NCBI RefSeq assembly: GCF_024753245.1
Contig: NZ_JANUGX010000002.1
Coordinates: forward strand, 124,001 to 188,000
Direction: 5' to 3'
Source of the DNA: Massilia norwichensis
Lineage (GTDB): Bacteria > Pseudomonadota > Gammaproteobacteria > Burkholderiales > Burkholderiaceae_D
Length of the DNA: 64,000 nt
In this document: positions 1 through 7,689 of the stretch, in pieces
How positions within the stretch are numbered: the first letter of the stretch is position 1
Layout: each line of letters opens with the position of its first letter
The notes under the pieces: generated by a model
Databases searched by the model: none
What the model was told of the DNA's origin: nothing
Seen by the model: the letters and a program-made list of their open reading frames with translations, nothing else
Made by a program: the position numbers and the translations under genes

Positions 1-3000
1 CGCTTCACGGGCAGCGGCAGCGTCGAGCGCGCCCCTGAGGAAAAAGGCATCGGCACCGCGCGCTTCGCGCTGCACACCGACCGCATCGACCTGAAGCAGA
101 TCTACGGCAGCATGAAGACGACGGCGATCGCCGGCGATCTGTCGGTGGCGAATACCCAGGACACGCAGACCCTGAACGTGAACCTGGTCGACGCCGGCAT
201 GCGCCTGGTGGCGGAAGCGGCCCTGCAGAAGAACGTGCTCACGCTGCGCGAGGCGCGCGTCTCGGCCGGCAAGGGCAGCGTGCGCGTGACCGGCACCGCG
301 AACCTGCTGGACACCAAGCCGTTCAAGGCGAACGTGGTCGCCAGCCGCCTCGACCCGGCCGCCTTCGGCGACTTCCCGAAGGCCGACGTCAATGCCGAGA
401 TCAATGCAAGCGGCGCCCTCGCCCCGCAATGGCAGGTCGCGGCCGATTTCGCGCTGCGTCCGAGCCGCCTGTTCGACCAGCCGCTGTCCGGCAAGGGCAA
501 GCTGGTGGCCGATGCCGGCGGCGCTGTTACTGGCACCGGCGCTGGTACCGGCACCGGGGCGAAGGCGGCGGGCGGGCTCCACGTGCACGACCTGAACGCC
601 AACCTGGCGCTGGGCCGCAACACCGTAGCCCTGGCCGGTGCCTTCGGCAAGCCGGGCGAAAAGCTGGCCTGGCGCGTCGAAGGACGCGACCTGGCGGCCC
701 TGCGCAAGGACCTGTATGGCTCGCTGGTGGCGAACGGTGTCGTCAGCGGCACGCTGGACGCCCCGCGCACCAGCTTCGAGGCCGATGCCCGCAACCTGGG
801 CTGGGTGGCGAAGGAGCGCAGCCGCGATAACGGCACGCTGCACGCCAGCGGCGAAGCTTGGCTGGCCGGCACCAAAGATGCGAAAGTAGCCGAGGTGAAG
901 GCCACGGGTTCGATGCAGAAGCTGAACCCGGCCGCCTTCGGCTCGCCCTTCGCCGGCAGCATCAACGGTGCTTTCGATGCCAGCGGCCGCAGCGGCGCCA
1001 ACATGGGCGGCTCGGTCAACCTGACCCTGCAACAGTCGACGCTGTCGAATTCGCCGCTGTGGGGCTATGCCAGGCTGACCGCCGACAAGCGCCATGTTTC
1101 AAACGCCGATGTCGACCTGCACCTGGGCGCCAATGTGGTGGCCGCGAAGGGTGCTTTCGGCAGCGGCCGCGACACCCTGAACTGGCGCATCGACGCGCCG
1201 CAACTGGCCGCGCTCGGCGCGGATTACGCCGGCGTGCTGCGCGGTTCCGGCACCCTGTCCGGCACCATGGACACGCCCTCGCTCACGGCCTCGCTGGAGG
1301 GCCAGAACCTGCGCCTGATGGGCACCCAGAACCTGAAATCCTTGCGCGCCACCGCGAATGTCGGTTCCGGCCGCGGCGCCGCCGACCCGCTGGCGCTCGA
1401 CGTGCAGATCGCCGATTATTCGAGCGGTGCGCCGGGCAGCGAGACCCGCATCGCCACCGCGCGCCTGCAATCGACCGGCACCCGCGGCGCGCACACCATC
1501 ACGGCCGCGGCGCGCGGCGACGCTTTTGACGCCAACGTCGCCGTCAGCGGCGGCTATTCCGGCAATACCTGGAGCGGCACCCTGAACGCGCTGCAGAACC
1601 GCGGCCGCTACGCCCTCGCGCTGGCGGCGCCGGCCCCGCTGCGCATCAGCGGCGCCCCCGGTTCCGGCATCGCCGGCCTGGCCAAGCCGGATAGAATCAG
1701 CTTCGACAACGCCACCATCCGCCTGCCGGCCGGCTCGATCACGGTGCAGTCGCTGGCCAAGAACGGCCTGCGCTGGACCAGCCGCGGCAACGCCACCGGC
1801 GTGCCGCTCAACTACCTGGCCCAGGCGTCCGACGCGATCCGCCAGAACCTGCGCGGCGACATGACCCTGGGTGCCGACTGGGCGCTCGACATGCGCGCGC
1901 CGAGCGTGCCCGGCGCGCCGCCGGCACTGGACGGCAGCCTGCACGTGTTCCGCGAAAAGGGCGACCTGATCGCCGGCGACGTCGCCCCGGTCGTGCTCGG
2001 CCTGCGCCAGCTCGACCTGCGCGCGGACGTGTCCGGCGGCGCCCTGCGCGCCCAGCTGGCAGTGGACGGCAGCCGGGTCGGCACGGCCAGGGCCGACGCC
2101 ACCGCGCAGATGATCCGCGGCCGCCTCGACAACGACAGCCCGCTGCGCCTGACGGCCACCGCGAATCTCGGCTCGCTGGCCTGGGTCTCGCCGCTGATCG
2201 GCCAGCCCGGTCTGGAAGTCGATGGCGCGCTGGCGCTCAACGTCACCGGCGCCGGCACCGTCGGCGCGCCGACCCTGAACGGCACCGTGAACGGCGACCG
2301 CATGGCCGTGCGCTGGCCGGACCAGGGTCTGCGCCTGCGCAACGGCCAGCTGCGCGCGGTGCTCGCCGGCGACCAGCTGCAGCTGCAGCGCTTCGCCTTC
2401 GAGGGCAACAGCGGCCGCGCCAGCATCGACGGCAACGTGCGCTTTGCCGGCGGCGAAGCCACCATGAACCTGAAACTGGTGGCCGACAAGCTGGAGGCGC
2501 TGTCGCGTCCGGACCGCACCGTGATCCTCAGCGGCCAGGCCAGCGTGGTGCGCGACGCCACCCGCTTCGCCGTCGAAGGCAATTTCAAGGCCGACCGCGC
2601 GCTGGTGGAGTTCGCGCCGCAGGACCGCCCGACGCTGTCGGACGACGTCATCGTGCTGGGCCGCGCCAATCCGAAGGACGCGCCGCCCAAGAAAGGCGCG
2701 GCGGCGGTGCCGCTGACCATCGACCTGACCGCCGACCTCGGCGACGACTTCCACCTGCGCGGCATGGGCGCCGATGCCTACCTGGCCGGCAACGTCCACG
2801 TGCGCAAGGTCGGCGACGGCGCGCCGCGCATCAACGGCAGCGTGCGGGTCGTCAGCGGCACCTACGCCGCCTACGGCCAGCGCCTGGCGATCGAACGCGG
2901 CGTCGCCACCTTCAGCGGCCCGTACGACAACCCGTCGATCGACGTGCTCGCCGTGCGCAAGCGTCCGGAAGGCGAGCAGCTGAGCGAGACCAACGTCGAA

Positions 3001-3456
3001 GCCGGCGTGCAGGTGCGCGGCACGGCGCTGTCGCCGACGGCGAAGCTGGTGTCCACGCCGAATGTGCCGGACAGCGAAAAACTGTCCTGGCTGGTGCTGG
3101 GCCACGGCATGGAAGGCACGACCGGCAACGAAGCCGACGTGCTGAGCGCCGCGGCGGGCGCCCTGCTGGGCGGCAAAGGCGGCACCGGCGGCATCCAGAG
3201 CAAGCTGGCGAACGCCCTCGGCGTCGACGAATTCGGCGTACGCCAGGGTGCCGGCCAGGAAACCGGCCTGGCGAACACCGTGGTCACGGTCGGCAAGCGG
3301 ATTTCCTCGCGCCTCTACCTGAGCTTCGAACAGGGCGCCGCCACCGCCACCAGCGTGGTGCGCCTGCGCTACAAGCTCACCCCGCGCATCACGGTCGCGC
3401 TGCAAACCGGCACCAACACCGCCCTCGACGTCCTCTACTCCTGGGCGTTTGATTAA
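1..3456 (+). CDS. tamB: TamB translocation/assembly module protein, C-terminal part
   Basis: The frame is open from the first base of the window and ends at TAA 3454-3456, so the N-terminus lies outside; 1151 residues are visible. The protein is a long run of repetitive beta-strand segments rich in Gly, Ala, Asn and Asp. Its C-terminal ~300 residues match the conserved DUF490/TamB domain in character: a segment around SWLVLGHGMEG, then GALLGGKGGTGG, ending in the barrel-like YSWAFD. TamB is an inner-membrane-anchored periplasmic protein that works with TamA in outer-membrane biogenesis and phospholipid transport. TamA would be expected just upstream, outside the window. A low-complexity Gly/Thr/Ala stretch lies near 525-565. 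Domain assignment is by family recognition. Confidence 0.9.
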   Translation, partial: RFTGSGSVERAPEEKGIGTARFALHTDRIDLKQIYGSMKTTAIAGDLSVANTQDTQTLNVNLVDAGMRLVAEAALQKNVLTLREARVSAGKGSVRVTGTANLLDTKPFKANVVASRLDPAAFGDFPKADVNAEINASGALAPQWQVAADFALRPSRLFDQPLSGKGKLVADAGGAVTGTGAGTGTGAKAAGGLHVHDLNANLALGRNTVALAGAFGKPGEKLAWRVEGRDLAALRKDLYGSLVANGVVSGTLDAPRTSFEADARNLGWVAKERSRDNGTLHASGEAWLAGTKDAKVAEVKATGSMQKLNPAAFGSPFAGSINGAFDASGRSGANMGGSVNLTLQQSTLSNSPLWGYARLTADKRHVSNADVDLHLGANVVAAKGAFGSGRDTLNWRIDAPQLAALGADYAGVLRGSGTLSGTMDTPSLTASLEGQNLRLMGTQNLKSLRATANVGSGRGAADPLALDVQIADYSSGAPGSETRIATARLQSTGTRGAHTITAAARGDAFDANVAVSGGYSGNTWSGTLNALQNRGRYALALAAPAPLRISGAPGSGIAGLAKPDRISFDNATIRLPAGSITVQSLAKNGLRWTSRGNATGVPLNYLAQASDAIRQNLRGDMTLGADWALDMRAPSVPGAPPALDGSLHVFREKGDLIAGDVAPVVLGLRQLDLRADVSGGALRAQLAVDGSRVGTARADATAQMIRGRLDNDSPLRLTATANLGSLAWVSPLIGQPGLEVDGALALNVTGAGTVGAPTLNGTVNGDRMAVRWPDQGLRLRNGQLRAVLAGDQLQLQRFAFEGNSGRASIDGNVRFAGGEATMNLKLVADKLEALSRPDRTVILSGQASVVRDATRFAVEGNFKADRALVEFAPQDRPTLSDDVIVLGRANPKDAPPKKGAAAVPLTIDLTADLGDDFHLRGMGADAYLAGNVHVRKVGDGAPRINGSVRVVSGTYAAYGQRLAIERGVATFSGPYDNPSIDVLAVRKRPEGEQLSETNVEAGVQVRGTALSPTAKLVSTPNVPDSEKLSWLVLGHGMEGTTGNEADVLSAAAGALLGGKGGTGGIQSKLANALGVDEFGVRQGAGQETGLANTVVTVGKRISSRLYLSFEQGAATATSVVRLRYKLTPRITVALQTGTNTALDVLYSWAFD

Positions 3457-3460
3457 CAAC

Positions 3461-3520
3461 AAACCGGGGTCAGACACCGATTTTGGGAAATTGCCCAAAT
3501 CTGGTGTCCGACCCCGGTTT
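3461..3520. repeat. Near-perfect palindrome with two inverted GGGGTCAGACACC arms
   Basis: The left arm AAACCGGGGTCAGACACC (3461-3478) is mirrored by GGTGTCCGACCCCGGTTT (3503-3520), and the inner parts TTTTGGG and GCCCAAA also pair around a short AATT-containing loop. It sits between the convergent tamB and hydrolase genes, so it could act as a two-way transcription terminator. A further one-armed copy lies at 4627-4653, so it is a dispersed repeat rather than a plain terminator. Confidence 0.75.
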
Positions 3521-3528
3521 GTGTTTTA

Positions 3529-4497
3529 TCAAAGTTGCGATTTCTTCAGGAAGCCAACGACCGCCGGCATCAGTTGCGGATGCAGCGGCAGCGCCGGGTC
3601 GCTGTACGACGCCAGCGGCTGCTGCGGATCGAGCGGCACTTCCTTCAGCACGTGGTTCATGCCAGGGACGATCAGCAGCTCGGCGTCCGGCCGCGCCGCC
3701 TTCAGCGCCTGCGCCTGTTCCACCCCGACCTGGATATCGGTCGTACCCTGGACGATCAGCACCGGCATGCGCAGCGCTGCGATGCGCTGGGCCGGCACAT
3801 ACTTCATCCACGAGATCATGTAGGGCTGCACGCTGGGCCGGTAGAGAGCCATCAGCGCAGGCGGCACCTCGGCGACCGGCTTGCCCTGCTCCAGGCTCGC
3901 GAGGATGCGTTCGTTGTCGGCGGCAAGCGGCGGCGGCAGCTTGCCGGCGAACTGCTTGCGCAGCACGGCGCCCGGTCCTTCGGCCACCCCGGCCAGGGAC
4001 ACATAGGCGGATGCGCCTGCTTTCTCGGCCGCCAGCATGCCGATCAAGGCGCCTTCGCTGTGGCCGATCACCGCCAGCTTCGTGAAGCGTGGATCGCGCT
4101 TCAGTTTGGCGATCCAGGCCGCAGCATCCTCGACGTAGGTGTCGAAGCGCAGCTGCGATTCGTCCAGCGCGGCGGCGCGGCTGGCGGCGATGCCGCGCTT
4201 GTCGTAGCGGACCGAGGCGAAGCCGGCCTGCGCCAGAGCATCGGCCAGCATTTTGAGGCTGTCGTTGCGGCCCGGCAGCATGGCGCTGTTGCCGTCGCGG
4301 TCCGTGGGACCGGAACCGGCGACGATCAAGACCACCGGCGCCTTGTCGGCACCGCCCGGCAGGCGCAGGGTGCCGTGCACGGTGCCGCTGGCCGTCTCGA
4401 GTGCGATCGGCTGTTCGGCAGGCGCGGCTGCGGCTGCCACCTGCGCCGCTGCGGCCAGCACCAGCATCGTCCACAGTGTCACGAGTCCTTTTCTCAT
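3529..4497 (-). CDS. Exported alpha/beta-hydrolase
   Basis: This is a 322-residue protein with an N-terminal signal peptide (MRKGLV followed by a hydrophobic Ala-rich stretch to about residue 25). The alpha/beta-hydrolase core has the nucleophile elbow GHSEGA (Ser about 147), an acidic residue in QGTTDIQV and a His in PGMNHVL, so the Ser-Asp-His triad looks complete. An early SGPTDRDGN motif is typical of the periplasmic YqhD/dienelactone-hydrolase-like esterases. The start at 4497 is preferred because AGGAGG lies six bases upstream; a longer frame to 4521 has no such site. Substrate unknown. It converges on tamB across the palindrome at 3461-3520. Confidence 0.85.
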   Translation of the reverse strand: MRKGLVTLWTMLVLAAAAQVAAAAAPAEQPIALETASGTVHGTLRLPGGADKAPVVLIVAGSGPTDRDGNSAMLPGRNDSLKMLADALAQAGFASVRYDKRGIAASRAAALDESQLRFDTYVEDAAAWIAKLKRDPRFTKLAVIGHSEGALIGMLAAEKAGASAYVSLAGVAEGPGAVLRKQFAGKLPPPLAADNERILASLEQGKPVAEVPPALMALYRPSVQPYMISWMKYVPAQRIAALRMPVLIVQGTTDIQVGVEQAQALKAARPDAELLIVPGMNHVLKEVPLDPQQPLASYSDPALPLHPQLMPAVVGFLKKSQL

Positions 4498-4626
4498 CAC
4501 CCCTCCTAGTTTGAAAAACATCTAATTAGATACTTGTCGAAATACTAGGCGCGAAGACAGCCGCCGTCAATGCGCAGCGGGACGGCTGCGCCAATTGAAG
4601 ATTGAACACTGTCTCGGTGGCTGTTT

Positions 4627-4653
4627 CCAAAATCCGGTGTCTGACCCCGGTTT
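4627..4653. repeat. Single-arm copy of the GGGGTCAGACACC repeat
   Basis: CCGGTGTCTGACCCCGGTTT (4634-4653) is the reverse complement of the arm at 3461-3478 with one or two changes, preceded by CCAAAAT as in the inner stem of the first element. It lies in the gap between the hydrolase promoter and a small minus-strand gene. The second arm is missing. Confidence 0.6.
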
Positions 4654-4671
4654 GATGCTGCGCAAGCAGTT

Positions 4672-4842
4672 TCAGTGCAGCGTGCGCGCGATGCTGGGAT
4701 TCGGATCGGTGTCCGGCTCGTCGTTCATCGGCGTGCGGATCGGCGGCTGGTGCGGATCGGGGGTGTCGAAGGGTTCCCTGAGCGGCTCTTCGACGGGCGC
4801 TGGATCGGGGGCGCGGTGGGCGTGGATGGTGGGTACGAACAT
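4672..4842 (-). CDS. Small proline/aspartate-rich protein
   Basis: A 56-residue frame, MFVPTIHAHRAPDPAPVEEP followed by more of the same Pro, Asp, Glu and Thr-rich composition, ending IARTLH. The ATG at 4842 has GCAGGAGA eight bases upstream, a good ribosome-binding site, which is why I prefer this short frame over longer shadow frames in the region. There is no signal peptide or membrane segment, and the chain looks unstructured. It resembles the small proline-rich hypothetical proteins common in Burkholderiales. The gene is divergent from the membrane-protein pair at 4945. No function can be assigned. Confidence 0.55.
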   Translation of the reverse strand: MFVPTIHAHRAPDPAPVEEPLREPFDTPDPHQPPIRTPMNDEPDTDPNPSIARTLH

Positions 4843-4944
4843 GGTCGGTTTCTCCTGCTTTTTGAGCCAAAACATTACCACGCAGGGCAGTTTGCCGACG
4901 CCCGGCTGGATTACAATGGCGGATTCGACATGAAGGAATCCGTC

Positions 4945-5475
4945 ATGCTGCCTACTCCCGTCGTTGCCGCCGTCGTTGCCCCACTGGTGCTGTGGCGTGT
5001 CTACAGCCGCATCAAGCGCCTGACGACGCGCCAGCGTTCCAAGACCTGGCGCCATCGCACCACCCTGGTCTTTTTCCCGCTGCTGCTCCTGCTGCTGGCG
5101 GCCCTGAGCCTGCAGACGGCACCGATCGCGCTGGCCGGTATGGGCGCCGGGCTGGCGGTCGGCGTCGTGCTGGGCCGCATCGGCTCGAAAGGCACGAAGT
5201 TCGAACAGGTCGATGGCGACTACTATTTCACGCCGCACGCACCGATCGGCATGCTGGTCGCCCTGCTGTTCATCGGCCGCATGGGCTACCGCGCCTACGA
5301 GTTCTATGCGCTGGGCGCGGGCGAGCATCACGAATTCGTCACCAGCCCGCTGACCCTGTGCATCTTCGGCGTCCTCGCCGGTTATTACATGACTTTCGCG
5401 GCCGGCCTGCTTGCCTGGCGCAAGCGCACCGCCGCCGTAGCCGCCACACCCGCTTCATCCGCAACCGTCCAATGA
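4945..5475 (+). CDS. Four-helix membrane protein, first of a tandem paralogous pair
   Basis: A 176-residue integral membrane protein. The start at 4945 (MLPTPVV) is chosen because AAGGA lies seven bases upstream and because it aligns residue for residue with the start of the next gene: WRVYSRIKRLTTRQRS against WRIYQRLKSRMTRQRS at the same position. An upstream in-frame ATG at 4930 is possible. Four hydrophobic segments and a central DGDYYFTPHAPIGMLVALL motif are shared with the paralogue. The size, topology and GYYFTP-like motif recall the CcdC/DUF1453 family, but this is only a resemblance. It overlaps the next gene by ATGA, implying one operon. Confidence 0.75.
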   Translation: MLPTPVVAAVVAPLVLWRVYSRIKRLTTRQRSKTWRHRTTLVFFPLLLLLLAALSLQTAPIALAGMGAGLAVGVVLGRIGSKGTKFEQVDGDYYFTPHAPIGMLVALLFIGRMGYRAYEFYALGAGEHHEFVTSPLTLCIFGVLAGYYMTFAAGLLAWRKRTAAVAATPASSATVQ

Positions 5476-5984
5476 GCATTACCACCGCCGCCCTCATCCT
5501 CCTCATTCCCGTCCTGATCTGGCGCATCTACCAGCGCCTGAAAAGCCGGATGACGCGCCAGCGCTCGATCCTGTCGCGCCACTACACCGGCCTGCTGGTC
5601 TTTGCCGGGATGGTGCTGGTGCCGCTCGTCGACATGCTCGACCGCCCGCTGTCGCTGGGGGCGCTGGCGCTGGGCGCGCTGGTCGGCATTGCCCTCGGCA
5701 ACCATGGCGTGCGCAAGACCCGCTTCGAAGACACCCCGGAAGGTTATTACTTCACGCCGCCCATGCGCATGGGCATCCTGGTGGCGATGCTGCTGGTGGC
5801 GCGCGTGATCTACCTGGGCATCGAGATCTACATGAGCCAGGGCAGCGGCAAGCCGATCCCGCGCTTTTCCGACAGCGAGATCACCCTGTTCTGCGTCGGC
5901 CTGACAGGCGCCTATTTCGCGACCTTCTCGGCCAGCCTGGTGCGCTGGCGCCAGCGCCTACGCAAGGCCGTCGACAACATCTAG
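5472..5984 (+). CDS. Four-helix membrane protein, second of a tandem paralogous pair
   Basis: A 170-residue membrane protein starting with the ATG of an ATGA overlap with the preceding gene, so translation is probably coupled. The first ~35 residues and the EGYYFTPPMRMGILVAMLLV segment match the upstream paralogue, showing tandem duplication. Four predicted transmembrane helices and basic C-terminal residues (RWRQRLRK) suggest a cytoplasmic C-terminus. It may be related to the CcdC/DUF1453 membrane family; function unknown. The Tat-exported PLP enzyme gene follows after 8 bp, so all three may be co-transcribed. Confidence 0.75.
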   Translation: MSITTAALILLIPVLIWRIYQRLKSRMTRQRSILSRHYTGLLVFAGMVLVPLVDMLDRPLSLGALALGALVGIALGNHGVRKTRFEDTPEGYYFTPPMRMGILVAMLLVARVIYLGIEIYMSQGSGKPIPRFSDSEITLFCVGLTGAYFATFSASLVRWRQRLRKAVDNI

Positions 5985-5992
5985 GACCGTCC

Positions 5993-7162
5993 ATGACGCT
6001 GAACCGCCGCAGTTTCCTCGGAGCCGTACCGATCGCTTCACTGGGCCTGGCGGCGGGCGGCAGCGCCCGTGCCCAATACGGCGGCGCCGCGGCCGCGAAC
6101 GCGGCGCCGGCCACCGACCTGGACACGCTGGTGGTGCTGGCCGGCGATGCCCTGCCGCGCGATCCGGCCCTCGAACCGGCGCGCCTGCAGGCCTTGCTGG
6201 ACAAGCACGCCAAACCCGGCGACGCCTACCTGCTGGGGGGCGCGGTGACGGCACTGGAAGCGAAGTTTTCCAGCCTGCTCGGCAAGGAGGATACCGTCTT
6301 CATGCCGACCGGGACCCTCGCCAACCACATCGCCCTGCGCCTGCTGTGCGGCGAGAACCGCCACGCGCTGGTGCAGCAGGAAAGCCACGTCTACCGCGAC
6401 GAATCGAACACCGTCACCACCCTCAGCGGCATCAACCTGGTGCCGCTGGCCGCGGGCAACGCCGCGCCCACGCTGGAGGAAATCGGCGCCGCGATCGAGC
6501 GCGCCGAAGTCGGCCCTTATCCGATCAAGGTCGGCGCGCTGGCGCTGGAAAGCCCGGTGCGCCGCAGCCAGGGCGCCAGCCTCACGCCGGCCCTGGTGGC
6601 CGAGATCGCCAAATTGGCGCGCGCAAAAAAGGTGCCGATGCATCTGGACGGCGCGCGCCTGCTCCTGATGAGCGGCATGCCGGGCTTTCGCGTCCGCGAC
6701 TATTGCGCGCACTTCGACACGGTGTATGTCTCGCTCTACAAATACCTGGGCGCGCCCTTCGGCGGCGTGCTGTCCGGCCCCAGGCCCCTGATGGCGAAGG
6801 CGCGCGAGCTGCGCCACATCTTCGGTGGCACCATCTACCACGGCTGGCAGGCGGCCCTGCCGGCGCTCGACGCACTGGATGGCGCGGAGGAGCGCTATGC
6901 CCGCGTGCGCGCGGCCGGCGAACGCCTGATGGCGGCGCTGGAGCGCACGCCGGGCTTCAAGGTGAAGCGCATCGAGAACGGCAGCAACCTGGCCATGCTG
7001 GAGATAGCGGCGGCGCGCCAGGCAGGATTGGAAGAGCGCTTGCGCAAGGCCGGGATCAGGCTCGGCAAGCTCAATGATGGCAAGGTGCAGCTCGGCTTCA
7101 ACGAGTCGATCCTGCGCCGGGAAACGGGTTACTTAGTCGAAGCGCTGGCGGGCCAGGCCTGA
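5993..7162 (+). CDS. Threonine-aldolase-family PLP enzyme with Tat signal
   Basis: A 389-residue fold-type I PLP enzyme of the beta-eliminating lyase/threonine aldolase family. HLDGARL (Asp about 219) contacts the pyridine nitrogen, and SLYKYLGAPFG carries the Schiff-base Lys (about 250). Threonine aldolases cleave L-threonine or related beta-hydroxy amino acids to glycine and an aldehyde. The N-terminus is unusual for the family: NRRSFLG (4-10), then a hydrophobic segment and ARAQ, a convincing twin-arginine signal with a cleavage site near residue 28. This predicts export of the enzyme folded with its cofactor. It follows the membrane-protein pair by 8 bp and its 3' end overlaps the convergent DUF6404 gene by 30 bp. 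Confidence 0.85.
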   Translation: MTLNRRSFLGAVPIASLGLAAGGSARAQYGGAAAANAAPATDLDTLVVLAGDALPRDPALEPARLQALLDKHAKPGDAYLLGGAVTALEAKFSSLLGKEDTVFMPTGTLANHIALRLLCGENRHALVQQESHVYRDESNTVTTLSGINLVPLAAGNAAPTLEEIGAAIERAEVGPYPIKVGALALESPVRRSQGASLTPALVAEIAKLARAKKVPMHLDGARLLLMSGMPGFRVRDYCAHFDTVYVSLYKYLGAPFGGVLSGPRPLMAKARELRHIFGGTIYHGWQAALPALDALDGAEERYARVRAAGERLMAALERTPGFKVKRIENGSNLAMLEIAAARQAGLEERLRKAGIRLGKLNDGKVQLGFNESILRRETGYLVEALAGQA

Positions 7163-7525
7163 GGGCGGTTTGAGGTCGCCAAGCGACTCCCAGCTCGGCA
7201 GCCCGTGGGTCTTGCGCTGGCGCGTGTAATAGCTGGCCATGAACAGGCCGAAGCACAGGCCGGCGCCGCAGGCGCTCGCCACTGCCAGCCGCGCGCCCAC
7301 ACCCTGGCGCAGCCAGAACCCGATCCACATCACCGCGCCCCAGCTGGCGCCGAACCAGACGCCCGACAGCAATGCATTCGCGCCGAAGCTCATGAAATGC
7401 GGCGGCCGCACCTTCACGCCGCAACGCCACAGCAGCTGCATCAGGGGCGGGGCATAGGTGCTGTGGTCGATACCGGCCTTCTCCATCAACTGAAGGGCCC
7501 GGTCGCGCTGCTCGTGGAAATCCAT
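7133..7525 (-). CDS. DUF6404 family membrane protein
   Basis: A 130-residue protein. The N-terminal helical part contains GIDHSTYAPPLMQLLWRCG and KVRPPHFMSFGAN, which match what I know of DUF6404 proteins. Two hydrophobic segments follow (WFGASWGAVMWIGFWL and LAVASACGAGLCFGLFMA), then a basic tail. It converges on and overlaps the end of the PLP-enzyme gene. Function unknown. Family assignment is from motif recognition. Confidence 0.7.
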   Translation of the reverse strand: MDFHEQRDRALQLMEKAGIDHSTYAPPLMQLLWRCGVKVRPPHFMSFGANALLSGVWFGASWGAVMWIGFWLRQGVGARLAVASACGAGLCFGLFMASYYTRQRKTHGLPSWESLGDLKPPSGLARQRFD

Positions 7526-7660
7526 GCTGCTTCATCCTCAGAAAACGTCCAAAGATGATACCAGCGGGCAAGTGCCCGAAAATCCGTCAATTGTCACGCG
7601 AACAATCTAAAGAGGCTTGTTCCACTCCAATACGCCCTGTCCATCCCGGCCCAGAATTTT

Positions 7661-7678
7661 CGTATTGACGAATACGAT
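7661..7678. promoter_or_regulatory. Perfect inverted repeat just upstream of the VirK/YbjX gene
   Basis: TCGTATT (7661-7667) and AATACGA (7672-7678) are exact inverted repeats around GACG. They lie only a few bases before the GGAG ribosome-binding site (7682-7685) of the gene starting at 7690. The position suits an operator or a small translation-affecting hairpin; no regulator is identified. Confidence 0.35.
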
Positions 7679-7689
7679 CTGGAGCTGCG

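Noticed and set aside
525..565. Gly-Thr-Ala low-complexity stretch in tamB as a possible phase-variable repeat
   Set aside because: Units are irregular and the frame is preserved; it looks like ordinary linker composition.
1099..3498. A 799-residue minus-strand frame opposite tamB
   Set aside because: Composition is Ala/Gly/Arg/Val/Gln/His-rich as in other GC shadows; tamB on the plus strand is recognisable.
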